Shown one piece after another: positions 33,531 through 43,342 of a stretch of DNA of 64,000 bases. The position numbers and the translations under genes were made by a program. Location: assembly GCA_963792855.1 (NCBI GenBank), contig CAWBXZ010000024.1, forward strand, positions 48,259 to 112,258, read 5' to 3'. The notes below the pieces were generated by a model that did no database searches, had not been told where the DNA came from, and saw nothing but the letters and a program-made list of their open reading frames with translations. Origin of the DNA: SG8-40 sp963792855. Lineage in GTDB: Bacteria; Pseudomonadota; Gammaproteobacteria; Burkholderiales; Eutrophovitaceae. Position 1 is the stretch's first letter. Each line of letters opens with the position of its first letter.

Positions 33531-34394
33531 CTAACCGGGATTGTAGGCGGTCACAAACCAGGCACTGGACCCGGCCCACACACTGCCGTCATTGCGTACC
33601 GATTTTCCGAAATGGGCCCTCAGCGACTCCTTGACCTTCGGCGTAAGCCGTTCGCCTTCTTCTTCCGCCAGTCGGATGATTTCACCGGCCGGGCCGATAT
33701 TCAGCGCAAACTCCACGGCTTCGTCGATATCCCGCCCGATACACATGTCGGTATCGAAGCGTTCGAAACTGACACCTTGGTAACCGGTCATTTGCAACAT
33801 GTCACTGACCATGTCCGGCCCGGCCATGGAGAAGGGGCCTGGTCCGCAATGCACGGCATCGGTCTCCTCGTGTGAAATCACCGGAACAATCTCTTTGGTG
33901 ATCAGTTCCGCGTCGTGCAGCCAGGCATTGTCTTCGCGCTTGCGCCAGACGATCTGCGTGAACCTGCCACCGGGCTTGAGGGACTTCCTGATGTTTTTCA
34001 TCGCCGCACCGGGAAAGGTGAAGAACATGGTTCCGCAACGGGCGAAGGCAGCGTCGTATGGCCCACGCAGGTCTTGCGACTCCACATCGGCGACAAAAAA
34101 CTCGGCATTGTTCACGCCTGCCTTTTTGGCGTCGGAATTACAGATGCCGATATAGTTTTCCGCGCAATCCACGCCAAATGCTTTGCCCTTCGGTCCGACC
34201 GACGCGGCGATCTTGATGGTCGTGTCGCCCCAACCGCATCCGACATCGAGCACCGTCGTTCCCGGCTGGTAAGGATGTGTGGCAAGGTATTTGTCGCTAT
34301 AGCGGGAGTATCCGTCCACGAACAGATGCCGGAAGCGGGTGAATTTATTGAACAGGACCGTGTTCCAGGCTTCGATGATGATGTCATTGCTCAT
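33531..34394 (-). CDS. Class I SAM-dependent methyltransferase
   Basis: A 287-residue methyltransferase. The SAM site is TVLDVGCGWGDTTIKIAASV with acidic loop FGVDCAENYI; post I has ESQDLRGPYDAAFARCGTMFF and SLKPGGRFTQIVW. The C-terminal 120 residues carry a substrate-binding insertion. Similar proteins occur among UbiE/small-molecule methyltransferases, but I cannot name the substrate. ATG at 34394 is chosen because the nine residues before it are not conserved in type. It follows the cytochrome c gene on the same strand after 300 bases. Confidence 0.82.
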   Translation of the reverse strand: MSNDIIIEAWNTVLFNKFTRFRHLFVDGYSRYSDKYLATHPYQPGTTVLDVGCGWGDTTIKIAASVGPKGKAFGVDCAENYIGICNSDAKKAGVNNAEFFVADVESQDLRGPYDAAFARCGTMFFTFPGAAMKNIRKSLKPGGRFTQIVWRKREDNAWLHDAELITKEIVPVISHEETDAVHCGPGPFSMAGPDMVSDMLQMTGYQGVSFERFDTDMCIGRDIDEAVEFALNIGPAGEIIRLAEEEGERLTPKVKESLRAHFGKSVRNDGSVWAGSSAWFVTAYNPG

Positions 34395-34700
34395 GGGTTC
34401 GCTCCGCGTCCGTGTGGGCATCGGCGTTGGTGTAGATACCCGCGCCTTTGTGATGATCAGTGCGCCTGCGCTTGCCTATGGCGTCGTAGATACGCTGGCG
34501 ACAGTCAACATCGTGCCCGCGTCATTGGTCAGTGAAACAGAATGCCGGCGAAACAGCAAGAAATGGTTTGATGCGGCGCAGCGCGCGTTGAAGACTGCCG
34601 GCGGTTGCCGGAAGTCGCCGCGCGCAATGCCTTTTTGCAATACCCGGCGAAACCGCCGCCGGCAAATCCGCGATCGCCGCTGCGATGCGCGGTGTGCGCC
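34395..34700. other. Intergenic region, no gene seen
   Basis: About 300 bases between the cytochrome c gene and the methyltransferase. No frame with a ribosome site and no hairpin with a T run was found. Confidence 0.4.
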
Positions 34701-35132
34701 TCACCAGATGATCTTGTCCGGGTCGCCTTGATAGAGCGAGCGGATATAGGCGATCACTTTCCAGGTCTGGTCGGGGTCGAGTTCCTTCGACCAGCCGACC
34801 ATCACCGTTCCCTTGCGGCCCTCGGCGATGGTTTTGAACAGGGTCTTGTCGGTGGGTTTGTAGATCCATTCGTCGTCGATCAGACTGGGACCAACGCCGC
34901 CTTCCGCGACACCGCCGTGGCAACTGTAGCAGCCGGTCTTGCGCCACAACTTGCGGCCTGCCTCTATTGCGGCCGCATCGCCGGTGTATGGATTCTTGTC
35001 CGGATTGGCGGCAGCGTCGGCGCCGGCCTGCTCGGCCGTATCAATATCGCCGGCACCGGCAAAGGCGACGGAGCCAATGACCGGCAAGGCCAGGGCAAGG
35101 GAGAGCAAACAAAAAAATATTCTTCCGATCAT
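34701..35132 (-). CDS. Periplasmic cytochrome c
   Basis: A 143-residue class I cytochrome c with signal peptide (cleaved near VAFAGAG). The heme site is KTGCYSCHGG and the distal ligand Met is in GTVMVGWSKELD, followed by VIAYIRSLYQGDP. It lies directly downstream of the PQQ alcohol dehydrogenase, so it is the likely electron acceptor of that enzyme, like cytochrome cL or XoxG, though it is shorter than cytochrome cL. Confidence 0.88.
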   Translation of the reverse strand: MIGRIFFCLLSLALALPVIGSVAFAGAGDIDTAEQAGADAAANPDKNPYTGDAAAIEAGRKLWRKTGCYSCHGGVAEGGVGPSLIDDEWIYKPTDKTLFKTIAEGRKGTVMVGWSKELDPDQTWKVIAYIRSLYQGDPDKIIW

Positions 35133-35181
35133 GGTTCGTTTGTATCTGTCTTGAGCCGGTTCGATTCAACCGGCTATCGGG

Positions 35182-35217
35182 TGTAAAAAGCCCCGGGGAG
35201 AAAATGGTTCCCCGGGG
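35182..35217 (-). terminator. Terminator after the PQQ dehydrogenase gene
   Basis: On the minus strand GCCCCGGGGA / TCCCCGGGGC with a nine-base loop is followed by TTTTTA. It stands between the dehydrogenase and cytochrome c genes and may reduce rather than block read-through to the latter. Confidence 0.75.
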
Positions 35218-35295
35218 CGGTGTCACGCGGTCGAGCCGGGCTCGACCTCTACGCAAGATTTAATCAGCGCAGTTTCAATCAGCGCAAGGATTCGA

Positions 35296-36900
35296 TCACG
35301 GCAAACCGAAGCCGATGATGATCCCGCCCTTGCGGCTATCCTTGAGCCAGGGCGCGCCGCCTTCTCCGAAATGCGCCCAACCGGTCCAGCCGCCGAAGCC
35401 CGAAGGCACAGCGACAAACTGCTTGCCGTTCACGGTGTAAGTAGACGGGCTGCCGAAAATGCCGGAGCCGGTCTGGAACGACCACAGTTGTTTGCCGGTT
35501 TTCTGGTCGTAGGCGCGGAAATCACCTTCCGGCGTGCCGGCGAACAACAGTCCGCCGCGCGTTGACATCAGGCCACTGGTGAAGGGCGAACGATCCTTGA
35601 CCGTCCACATTTTCTTGCCGGTCTTTCCGTCGAATGCCACCAATTGGCCATAGCCGGTGCGCCAGCTGACGGTACCGATGCCCCAGTAGGGCTTGCCAAG
35701 GGTACGCTCGTCCGGATTGAGGCCTTCGCCAAGCGGCGCGCTCTTGATGTCGACGCAGATTTCACGGCTCGGCACGAAAACCCAGCCGCTTTCCGGATTG
35801 ACCGTCATCGGGTTCCACCACTTGCCGCCTTCCGAAGCCGGGCAGATGTCCTTGGCCTCGTACTCGTAGGTTGGCACTTTCTCCATGTTCCAGATCGGGC
35901 GGCCTTCCGGCGTAAAGCCGGTAGCCCAATTGACCTTGGAGATTTCTACGCCGTAACGGAACTTGCCGTTGGTCCGGTCGATCTTGTAGAGATAACCGTT
36001 GCGGTCGCCGTGGAGCCAGACCTTTTCATTGCCGTAGTCGACCAGAACCGGCTCGTTGTTGCCGTCATAGTCCCAGACGTCGGCCGGCGTGTACTGGAAG
36101 TAGAACTTGATCTCGCCGGTGTCCGGGTTCAATGCCAGGGTCGAGTTGGAATAGAGGTTGTCGCCCGGGCGCACGGTGCCGTCCCAGTCGGGGTTGGGGT
36201 TGCCGACACCCCAGTACAGCAGGTCAAGCTCGGGGTCGTAGGAGCCGGTGATCCACGCCGACGCACCGCCATTCATGGCCGCTTCGGTCGTGCCCCAGGT
36301 ATCGTGACCCGGCTCGCCCGGGCCGGGGATCGTGTAGGTCCGCCATGCCTGCTTGCCGGTGTTTGCATCGAGCGCCTCGATGAACAGGCGCGTCGGGTAC
36401 TCGGCGCCGGACATGCCGACAATGACCTTGCCCTTCACGACCAGTGGCGCCACGGTCATCGTGTAGGCATGCTCCCAGTTACCGAGCGTGACATCCCACA
36501 CCACACTGCCGGTTTTCATGTCGAGCGCGACCACATGCGCATCGGGCGTGGCAACAAAGACCTTGTCGCCGTAAATGGCAACGCCCCGGTTACCGATGTC
36601 GCAGCACATGACACCGCCGACACCTTCGGGCAGTTGATGCACATAACGCCATTTCTCGATACCCGTCGCGGCATCCAGCGCGTAGGTACGGCCGTGGGAC
36701 GCGGTCACGTACATGACGCCGTTATGCACCACCGGCGTGGTGTTCTGCGCATCGAGTGTGCCCAGGGAAAAAATCCACTTCGGCACCAGCTTGCCAACGT
36801 TCGAGGCATTGATCTGGTTCAGCTTGCTGTAGCGATTGCCGGTGTAGTTGCCGATGGCCATCAGCCAGTTATTGGGGTCATCCTGGGCGGTCACCAACAT
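35296..36900 (-). CDS. PQQ alcohol dehydrogenase, lanthanide-type
   Basis: A periplasmic quinoprotein of the methanol/ethanol dehydrogenase family with eight-bladed propeller repeats (W motifs such as YALDAATGIEKWRY, ALDANTGKQAWR). The vicinal disulfide is Cys99-Cys100 in GVMCCDIG. The catalytic region is TPADVWDYDGNNEP: Asp277 is the base and Asp279 matches the extra Asp that marks lanthanide-dependent enzymes (XoxF, PedH), where calcium enzymes have another residue. The first ATG lacks a signal peptide. In frame upstream are codons for PPLISSAVAQDAVSHE, a signal-peptide end, but no start, so the 5' end is probably frameshifted and the real start may be near 36988. Confidence 0.9.
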   Translation of the reverse strand: MLVTAQDDPNNWLMAIGNYTGNRYSKLNQINASNVGKLVPKWIFSLGTLDAQNTTPVVHNGVMYVTASHGRTYALDAATGIEKWRYVHQLPEGVGGVMCCDIGNRGVAIYGDKVFVATPDAHVVALDMKTGSVVWDVTLGNWEHAYTMTVAPLVVKGKVIVGMSGAEYPTRLFIEALDANTGKQAWRTYTIPGPGEPGHDTWGTTEAAMNGGASAWITGSYDPELDLLYWGVGNPNPDWDGTVRPGDNLYSNSTLALNPDTGEIKFYFQYTPADVWDYDGNNEPVLVDYGNEKVWLHGDRNGYLYKIDRTNGKFRYGVEISKVNWATGFTPEGRPIWNMEKVPTYEYEAKDICPASEGGKWWNPMTVNPESGWVFVPSREICVDIKSAPLGEGLNPDERTLGKPYWGIGTVSWRTGYGQLVAFDGKTGKKMWTVKDRSPFTSGLMSTRGGLLFAGTPEGDFRAYDQKTGKQLWSFQTGSGIFGSPSTYTVNGKQFVAVPSGFGGWTGWAHFGEGGAPWLKDSRKGGIIIGFGLP

Positions 36901-37549
36901 CTCATGGGAGACAGCGTCTTGCGCAACTGCGCTGCTGATGAGTGGCGGCGCCGATCCGAGATCGCCGCGCTCGCCGACCAGGCCTCATACAGATTCCTGA
37001 CCGACGTATCGATCCTCCTTGGAATTTTGGTTCCACCCGAAGGTACCGTGTTCGCTCCGCCCTTGTCCGCGGCCCGCGATCGACTTCGGCCGCGTGCCGG
37101 CGCTGTCTCGCCTTCGCAGCGAGCACGCTGCGCGGACTTCCGCGTCATACGTCTTCCGCAATGCGCATCGGTTCGACACGCATGAGGATGGCGTCGACGT
37201 CGATCGCGCGATTAGGGGGGAGCGCATTGATTTCTCTCGGCTGGATCGGCGGGGAGAGCACGGGGGTGCACTTGAATTGTTTTATTGCTTCTGGAAGACT
37301 TTCTCGGCCAGGCGAACGTCACGCACCCAAACCGAGGCGCGAACGACTGATATTGGTGCAAGTGATACTGTTACAGGTGTTATCGGTGCCTGTCAGAAGT
37401 TGGTGCATGTCGAAACATCGTTCCAGTAGGAACGAGCGCAGCGATCAACATGTCGACAGGATTGGCAGCAGTAGTTTCGAGCGCTTGAACGTTCACCGGG
37501 AGACGGCACGGGCAACCGCGGCAAGAATACTTCTGACCCAGGAAGCGAC
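36901..37549. other. Intergenic region with lost 5' end of the PQQ gene
   Basis: The first 90 bases encode the signal-peptide end of the dehydrogenase, out of reach of its apparent start. AAGGAGGAT on the minus strand at 37020-37012 is a possible ribosome site for it. The rest shows no supported gene; several overlapping frames have shadow-like composition. Confidence 0.45.
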
Positions 37550-38418
37550 ATGATTGAAAAACGTCCGTTTGGCCGCACCGGCCACGACAGCACCGTCACC
37601 GTGTTCGGCGGTGCCGCCTTCATGAATGGCGCCACGCAGGCGCAGGCCGACGCCACGCTCGAAGTGCTGCTCGAATACGGCGTCAACCACATCGACACCG
37701 CGCCGCGTTACGGTGATTCGGAACTGCGCATCGGGCCATGGATGCGCGGCACCGCGAACGGTTCTTTCTCGCCACCAAGACCGGTGAGCGCGACTACCAG
37801 TCGGCACGCGACGGAGATCCGACGCTCGCTCGACCGGCTGCAAGTCGATCACGTCGATCTGTTGCACTCCACTCGATGGCCCATCCGGATGACTGGGACC
37901 AGGTGTTTAGCACACAGGGTGCACTCGAAGCGGTAGTCGAAGCACGCGAGGAGGGGCTCACCCGGTTCATCGACATCACCGGCCATGGCTGGACCATCGC
38001 CGCCATGCACCGGCGCTCGCTCGAACAGTTCGATTTCGACTCGGTACTGATGCCGCTGAACTTCCTCATGTACGAGAACGAACGCTACCGGCGAGGCTTC
38101 GACGCCGTGGTGGCGTTATGCAGGCAACGCAATGTTGCATGCAAGCCATCAAGTCCATCGCACGAGGGCCATGGGGCATCACAACGAAGAACCGCGACAC
38201 CTGGTACCAGCCGTTCGAGGCGCAGGCAGACATCGACAAGGCGATCCACTGGGTGATGGGCCGCGGCGATGTGTTCATCAACACGGTTGGCGACATGGAC
38301 CTGTTGCCCAGGGTGCTCGATGCGGCCAGCCGCTACGGGCAGCGGCCCGACGATGCTCGCGATGCGCGAGCTGATGGTCGCACGCGCCGTGACTCCCATC
38401 TTTGGAATCGCCACGTAG
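37550..38418 (+). pseudogene. Aldo/keto reductase, several frameshifts
   Basis: An NADPH-dependent oxidoreductase of the aldo/keto reductase family. Start: RPFGRTGHDSTVTVFGGAAF; then VNHIDTAPRYGDSE (catalytic Asp and Tyr), then in a second frame FFLATKTGERDYQSARDGD (catalytic Lys), DHVDLLHSMAHPDDW-type segment, GALEAVVEAREEGLTRFIDI and LMPLNFLMYENER; a third frame gives AIKSIARGPWG and HWVMGRGDVFINTVGDMDLL and the end MVARAVTPIFGIAT. At least three or four indels are needed to join them. Length when joined (about 290 aa) is normal. Confidence 0.7.
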
Positions 38419-38467
38419 GAGAACACCGGGGATCCAGGCGTGCCTGACGCGACGCGACTTGCCCGGC

Positions 38468-39317
38468 CTAGCCGGGCCGGATGCCGCGCAGCCGTTCGCC
38501 ACGACGGCGGATCAGTTCCAGTGACGTCAGCAGCAAGATCGAAACAAGGATCAGCATGGTGGCGACTGCCAGTATCGTCGGGCTGATCTGCTCGCGGATA
38601 CCGGAGAACATCTGCCACGGAATCGTGCGCTGTTCGTAGCTGCCGACGAACAGGATCACCACCACTTCGTCGAACGACGTGATGAAGGCGAACAAGGCGC
38701 CCGAGATGACACCGGGCGAGATGAGCGGAACGATCACCTTGAAGAACGTCACGGTGGGCGATGCCCCCAGCGTGTAGGCGGCCCGGATCAGGCTCTGGTC
38801 AAAACCGACCAGCGTCGCGGTCACCGTAATCACCACGAATGGCGTGCCCAGCGCGGCGTGCGCCAGGATTACGCCGAGATGCGTGGAGGCGAGGCCGATT
38901 TCGAATCGAGGGATTACATGCCCGCTGCCGAGATGATCAACGGCACGATCATCGGCGAAATCAGGATCGCCATGACCGTGGATTTGTACGGCATCTGCGA
39001 CCGGCTCAGTCCCAGCGCGCCGATGGTGCCCAGCGTCGTCGCGATCAGCGTGGCAAACACGGCGATGAAGAAACTGTTCCTGACCGCACCGTGCCAGTTT
39101 TCGTTGCTGAAAAAATCCTCGTACCACTGCAGTGAATAACCGGCAGGGTCGAGCGCGAGCATCTCCGGCGTGAAGGTGAAGAACGGCACCGCGTTGAACG
39201 ACAGCGGAACGATGACGACCAGCGGCGCGATCGGGAAGAAAAGATCAGGCCGCAGATCGTCCGGAACGCGTAGTGCCAGATGCGCTCCAGCGGGCCGGCG
39301 TAGGCGGGTAGTGGCAT
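38468..39317 (-). pseudogene. Polyamine-type ABC permease (PotC-like), frameshifted
   Basis: The second inner-membrane permease of the transporter. Hydrophobic segments and the EAA loop are visible: IRAAYTLGASPTVTFFKVIVPLISPGVI. Frames change near 39238 (a T appears missing in a T run, giving LIFFFPIAPLVV when restored) and near 38895. The N-terminal part includes NSFFIAVFATLIATTLGTIG. Its ATG overlaps the stop of the first permease (ATGA), so the genes are coupled. Joined length is about 280 aa, normal for PotC proteins. Confidence 0.75.
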
Positions 39318-40590
39318 CAGTTCATCTTCATGTTGTCGATACCGACAACCTTGTCGTAGAGGAAATACAGCACCAGCACTAGCGCGAGCAGCACCGAACC
39401 CAGCGCCGCCGCCAGCCCCAGTTGAGCGAACTCGACATGTGATACGCGATCAGGTTGTTGATCAGGGTGCCCGACACGCCGCCGACCAGTGCCGGCGTGA
39501 TGTAGTAGCCGATGGCGATAATGAATACGAGGATCGCACCGGCGCCGATGCCCGGCACGGTGTGGGAAGGTAAACGCGCATGAACGCGGTGAACGGCGTT
39601 GCGCCCAACGAGCGCGCCGCACGGACGTAACTCGGCGGGATGTTCTTCATGACGCTGTAGAGCGGCAGCACCATGAACGGCAAAAGAATGTGCACCATGG
39701 CAATGACGGTGCCGGTGGCGTTGTGAATCATGGCGAGGCGGTTCTCATTGCCGATCAGTCCAATCGCCACCAGCGTGTCGTTGATGACGCCTTCTTTCTG
39801 TAGCAACGCGATCCAGGCGGTGGTGCGCACCAGCAGCGACGTCCAGAACGGCAGCAGCACCAGTATCATCAGCAGGTTGCTGGTGCGCGCGGGCAGGGTC
39901 GCCAGCAGATAGGAAATCGGAAAACCCAGTGTCAGGCACAGTAGGGTAATCAGCCCGCTGAGCTTGAGCGTGCGAACGAAAAGCTGCACGTAGATCTGTT
40001 TGTCTTCCGGCTGCGCGACGATCTTGCCGCCATCGTCGAACCGCAAGTCCAGCGATGCGAGGTAGTAGGAGAGGGTGAGCGGCGCACTCTCGCGCTTGAG
40101 CAACCGCCAGGTTTCGATATTCCCCCACTTCTTGTTGATCTTGATGAGCGCCGCCTTGTACGGACCGGATTCCAGCCTGGCGGCCTTTCTCGCCGTACCG
40201 CGGAACAAACTGGTCATGCCGGACTGTTCGTAATTCATCCGCCGGCCGACCTTGACGATGGTGCGCGCTTCCCGGCCTTCCTTGAAATCATCGGCCAGCG
40301 CGCGGAAAACTTCTTCCGGCGGCAGCTCGCCGCTGGTTTCATCCCAGTCCGCCAGCAATGGAACGGTCCGGTGCAGGACTTCTCCGACGATCTGGTTCTC
40401 GACGCTGCGAGACAGCATGTCGCCGATCGGCACCAGGAAAAACACGAGGATGAACAGAAACAGCGGGGCCACCAACAGCAGCGCGCGCAGCCGGTTACGA
40501 CCGCTCGGCGCGGGCAAGGCTCGCCTTGAGCGGCGTGCCGTCCGCAGTGGTCAGCGGCGGCGGGGGAGCGTCTGTAGCGGCCGTGTGCAT
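39317..40590 (-). pseudogene. Polyamine-type ABC permease (PotB-like), frameshifted
   Basis: The first permease, with a large insert of about 150 residues between helices 1 and 2 (LLADWDETSGELPPEEVFRA and onward), a feature of one branch of PotB-like proteins. The EAA loop is YVRAARSLGATPFTAFMRVYLP. Three frame changes: near 40505 (an extra G in GAGCGGTCG; the true N-terminus is MHTAATDAPPPPLTTADG), near 39567 and near 39430, after which it ends VVGIDNMKMN. All conserved parts are present. Confidence 0.78.
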
Positions 40591-40659
40591 TCGTGAGCTA
40601 TTCGCGGGACAAATCCGGCTGGCCGACCCGGCGCAGCGTCAGCCAGCCTGCCTTGAACC

Positions 40660-41766
40660 CTAGCTGGCCAGCCAGGCGTTGAACCGTTCGTTCAGATCGT
40701 CGCGGTGATCCGCCCACCATTCGTAGTTGAACAGCAGCGTATTTTTGGCGTTCGCCGGTGCCGTTGGCATATGCGGCGCCATTTCGATGCCGAGCGTTGC
40801 ATGCTTGCCGACCAGCGGCGCGGAGGATGCACGGGCCGGGCCGTACGAAATGTATTTCGCCTGATCGGCCAGCCGCTGCGAATCGGTGGCGAACCGCAGG
40901 TACTTCAGCACTTCCTTGCGGTGCGGTGCGCCTTTCGGGATCACCCAGCCATCGAGGTCGAACACCTGCCAGTCCCACATCATCGCGACCGGTTGTTTCT
41001 TTTCCTCGATCAGTGAAAACAGGCGGCCGTTGTAGGTCGAGCCCATCACCACTTCGCCATCGGCGAGCAACTGCGGAGTCTGCGCGCCCTGGGTCCACCA
41101 TACGACGTGGTCCTTGATGGTGTCGAGCTTGGCGAACGCGCGCTTGATACCGGCTTCGGTTTCGAGCACGTCGTAAACCGTTTTCGGATCGACGCCGTCC
41201 GCAATCAGTGCCCACTCGAGATTGCCGATCGGGCGTTTCTCGAGTGCGCGCTTGCCCGGAATTTTCTTCAGGTCGAATACGTCCTTGATCGTCCTGGGCG
41301 GCACCTTCACCAGGTCCGTGCGGTAACCGAAGGTCGTCGAATACACGATCTGCGGGATGTAGCACTCGGACACGATCATGTCGCCGAAATCCTCCGACGC
41401 CGGTGTGCCGTCGGGTGCCGGAGCGAGGATCGCATCGTGATCGATCGGCTCGACCAGGCCTTCGTCGCACAGCCGGATGGCGTCGGAGGCCACCACGTCG
41501 ACCAGCGGCCAGGTGACCTTGCCGGCCTCGTTCATGGCGCGAATCTTCGCCACTGCGCTGGCAGAGGAATCGTCGTTGATGATCTTGATGTGCGGGTTGG
41601 CCGCCATGTACGGCTCGTGATAGGCCTGTTGCTGACTGGCGGTGTACGCACCGCCCCAGGACACGATGACCAGATCGAGTTCGCTCTGCGCGAACGCGAC
41701 GGCGGCGCACAGTGCGCCCGCGGCGGTGACGGTGACAAGAGTTTTTCGGGTCAGGTATCGAATCAT
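40660..41766 (-). CDS. ABC transporter substrate-binding protein (PotD-like)
   Basis: A 368-residue periplasmic binding protein with signal peptide (cleaved near AVAFAQS). Family features: LVIVSWGGAYTASQQQAY at the start, IKIINDDSSASAVAKIRA, FGYRTDLVKVPP and NGRLFSLIEEKKQPVAMMWD. These match the PotD/spermidine-putrescine group (extracellular solute-binding family 1/8). The exact ligand is unproven. It lies between the ATPase and the permeases in the order ATPase, binding protein, permease, permease. Confidence 0.88.
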   Translation of the reverse strand: MIRYLTRKTLVTVTAAGALCAAVAFAQSELDLVIVSWGGAYTASQQQAYHEPYMAANPHIKIINDDSSASAVAKIRAMNEAGKVTWPLVDVVASDAIRLCDEGLVEPIDHDAILAPAPDGTPASEDFGDMIVSECYIPQIVYSTTFGYRTDLVKVPPRTIKDVFDLKKIPGKRALEKRPIGNLEWALIADGVDPKTVYDVLETEAGIKRAFAKLDTIKDHVVWWTQGAQTPQLLADGEVVMGSTYNGRLFSLIEEKKQPVAMMWDWQVFDLDGWVIPKGAPHRKEVLKYLRFATDSQRLADQAKYISYGPARASSAPLVGKHATLGIEMAPHMPTAPANAKNTLLFNYEWWADHRDDLNERFNAWLAS

Positions 41767-41814
41767 TCAGGATCTCCCGATGTTGGTTGGTGTCTGAAGT
41801 GCAAGTTCGCTGTA

Positions 41815-41889
41815 TGTAACGAAGCGATATGTAACGAAGCGATACGCAACAAAGCGAATTGCAACGAGGCGGAATGTAACGAAGCGAGA
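41815..41889. repeat. 15-bp tandem repeat, five units
   Basis: Five consecutive 15-base units of the type TGTAACGAAGCGATA; the first two are identical, unit 3 differs at several positions, units 4 and 5 at four and one. The array sits in the gap between the ATPase stop and the binding-protein start, both on the minus strand. Confidence 0.9.
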
Positions 41890-41905
41890 GCGATACAACG
41901 TCACC

Positions 41906-43024
41906 TTACACGACGTTGCCTTCGCCGGCAGGCGCATCCAGCGCGCGGCAGTCTTCGGTCAGCCAGCCAACGCGGATCGCGTCACCCGGATCCAGTCGCG
42001 CCTGGCCGGCGGAATTCGGCATCTTGATAATGAAATCGTTGTACCCGCACACACTGGCGCGGGTGCGAATGTGATCGCCAAGATAAATCAGTTCCTCGAC
42101 TTTCGCGTCGACGATGTTCGGGACACTGCCCGGTTCGGGATTGACCGTCACCCGTTCCGGTCGCAGAGACAAGGTGGTTGTTGCGCCGACACCTTCGATG
42201 TTCACGGCAAGCGCCTGGATCAACTGTCCCTGGCCGATCTCGACCGTACACACCTCGCCGGTGACATCGCGCACCGTGCCGACCAGTGAATTGTTTTCGC
42301 CGATGAAGTTCGACACGAATGCATTTTGCGGGCGCTCATATAATTCCTGCGGTGAGGCGAGTTGCTGAATCAGCCCGTCGTTGACCACCGCGATGCGATT
42401 GGACATGGTCAGTGCTTCGCCCTGATCGTGCGTCACGTAGACCACGGTCACGCCGAGGCTTTCGTGAATGTGCTTGATCTCGTACTGCATCTCTTCGCGC
42501 AGGTTCTTGTCGAGTGCGCCGAGCGGCTCGTCCATCAACACCAGCTTCGGCTCGAACACGAGTGCGCGCGCCACCGCGATGCGTTGCTGCTGGCCGCCCG
42601 ACAGTTGTGCCGGGCGCCGCGCTGCAAATTCGCCCATGCGCACCATATCCAGGGTTTTGTTGACGCGGTCCTCGATTTCGGTTTTCGGCCGTTTGCGCAC
42701 TTGCAGCGGAAACGCGAGATTCTCGAACACCGTCATGTGCGGAAACAGCGCATAGTTCTGAAACACCATGCCGATGCCGCGATGGTGGGGTGCGACGTTA
42801 TTGATGGGCTCGCCATCGAGAATGATCTCGCCGTGGGTCGCAGTCTCGAAGCCGGCCAGCATCATCAGGCAGGTGGTTTTGCCCGAGCCCGACGGCCCGA
42901 GGAACGTCATGAATTCGCCGCGCTCGATTTCCAGGTTCAGGTTCTTTACGACCAGCGTCTCGCCGTCGTAACTCTTCTGAACATCGGTGAAACGGACGTA
43001 AGCATCTTGCGAATTCACTAACAA
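41906..43024 (-). CDS. ABC transporter ATP-binding protein (PotA-like)
   Basis: The ATPase of the polyamine-type transporter. Walker A is FLGPSGSGKTTCLMMLAG, the signature is LSGGQQQRIAVARAL, Walker B is LVLMDEPLGALD and the H-loop is VVYVTHDQGEAL; a TOBE domain occupies the last 110 residues (SLRPERVTV). The frame opens at ATG 43114, but AAGGAGG at 43042-43036 points to TTG at 43024 or GTG at 43018 as the true start, giving the usual length of about 370. First gene of the four-gene operon. Confidence 0.92.
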   Translation of the reverse strand: MLVNSQDAYVRFTDVQKSYDGETLVVKNLNLEIERGEFMTFLGPSGSGKTTCLMMLAGFETATHGEIILDGEPINNVAPHHRGIGMVFQNYALFPHMTVFENLAFPLQVRKRPKTEIEDRVNKTLDMVRMGEFAARRPAQLSGGQQQRIAVARALVFEPKLVLMDEPLGALDKNLREEMQYEIKHIHESLGVTVVYVTHDQGEALTMSNRIAVVNDGLIQQLASPQELYERPQNAFVSNFIGENNSLVGTVRDVTGEVCTVEIGQGQLIQALAVNIEGVGATTTLSLRPERVTVNPEPGSVPNIVDAKVEELIYLGDHIRTRASVCGYNDFIIKMPNSAGQARLDPGDAIRVGWLTEDCRALDAPAGEGNVV

Positions 43025-43342
43025 ACCCCGGTACGCCTCCTTCGAAAGATCAATTCCATGGTGAACAACTGGAGAATCGCCGGCAGATTTGCCGAGCGTG
43101 ATGAAATCGTGCAATAGGCTGAAGTTTATTGTTTTTGCCGGAGTGCTTCAACCGGACGCGGTGTGCCGTGCGGCATGCAACACCGGCGTCTTCGCAGCGA
43201 AGCAGCTGCATTCCTCGCCTGTTTACATGCACTTGCAGGTGGTGTCGTAAGCGTTCCCACTTGGCGGACAAGCCTTAAGCAGCGCTTTCTGGCATTGACC
43301 GCCTCCCGATGATTACGATCGGTCCTTGAAAATGAACAATCG

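Noticed and set aside
35644..37185. 513-codon open frame on the plus strand
   Set aside because: It is antisense to the PQQ dehydrogenase; the minus-strand frame has clear family motifs and this one has none.
36901..37549. Gene between the PQQ dehydrogenase and the aldo/keto reductase
   Set aside because: Several overlapping frames exist on both strands, but all are Arg-rich shadows without ribosome sites.
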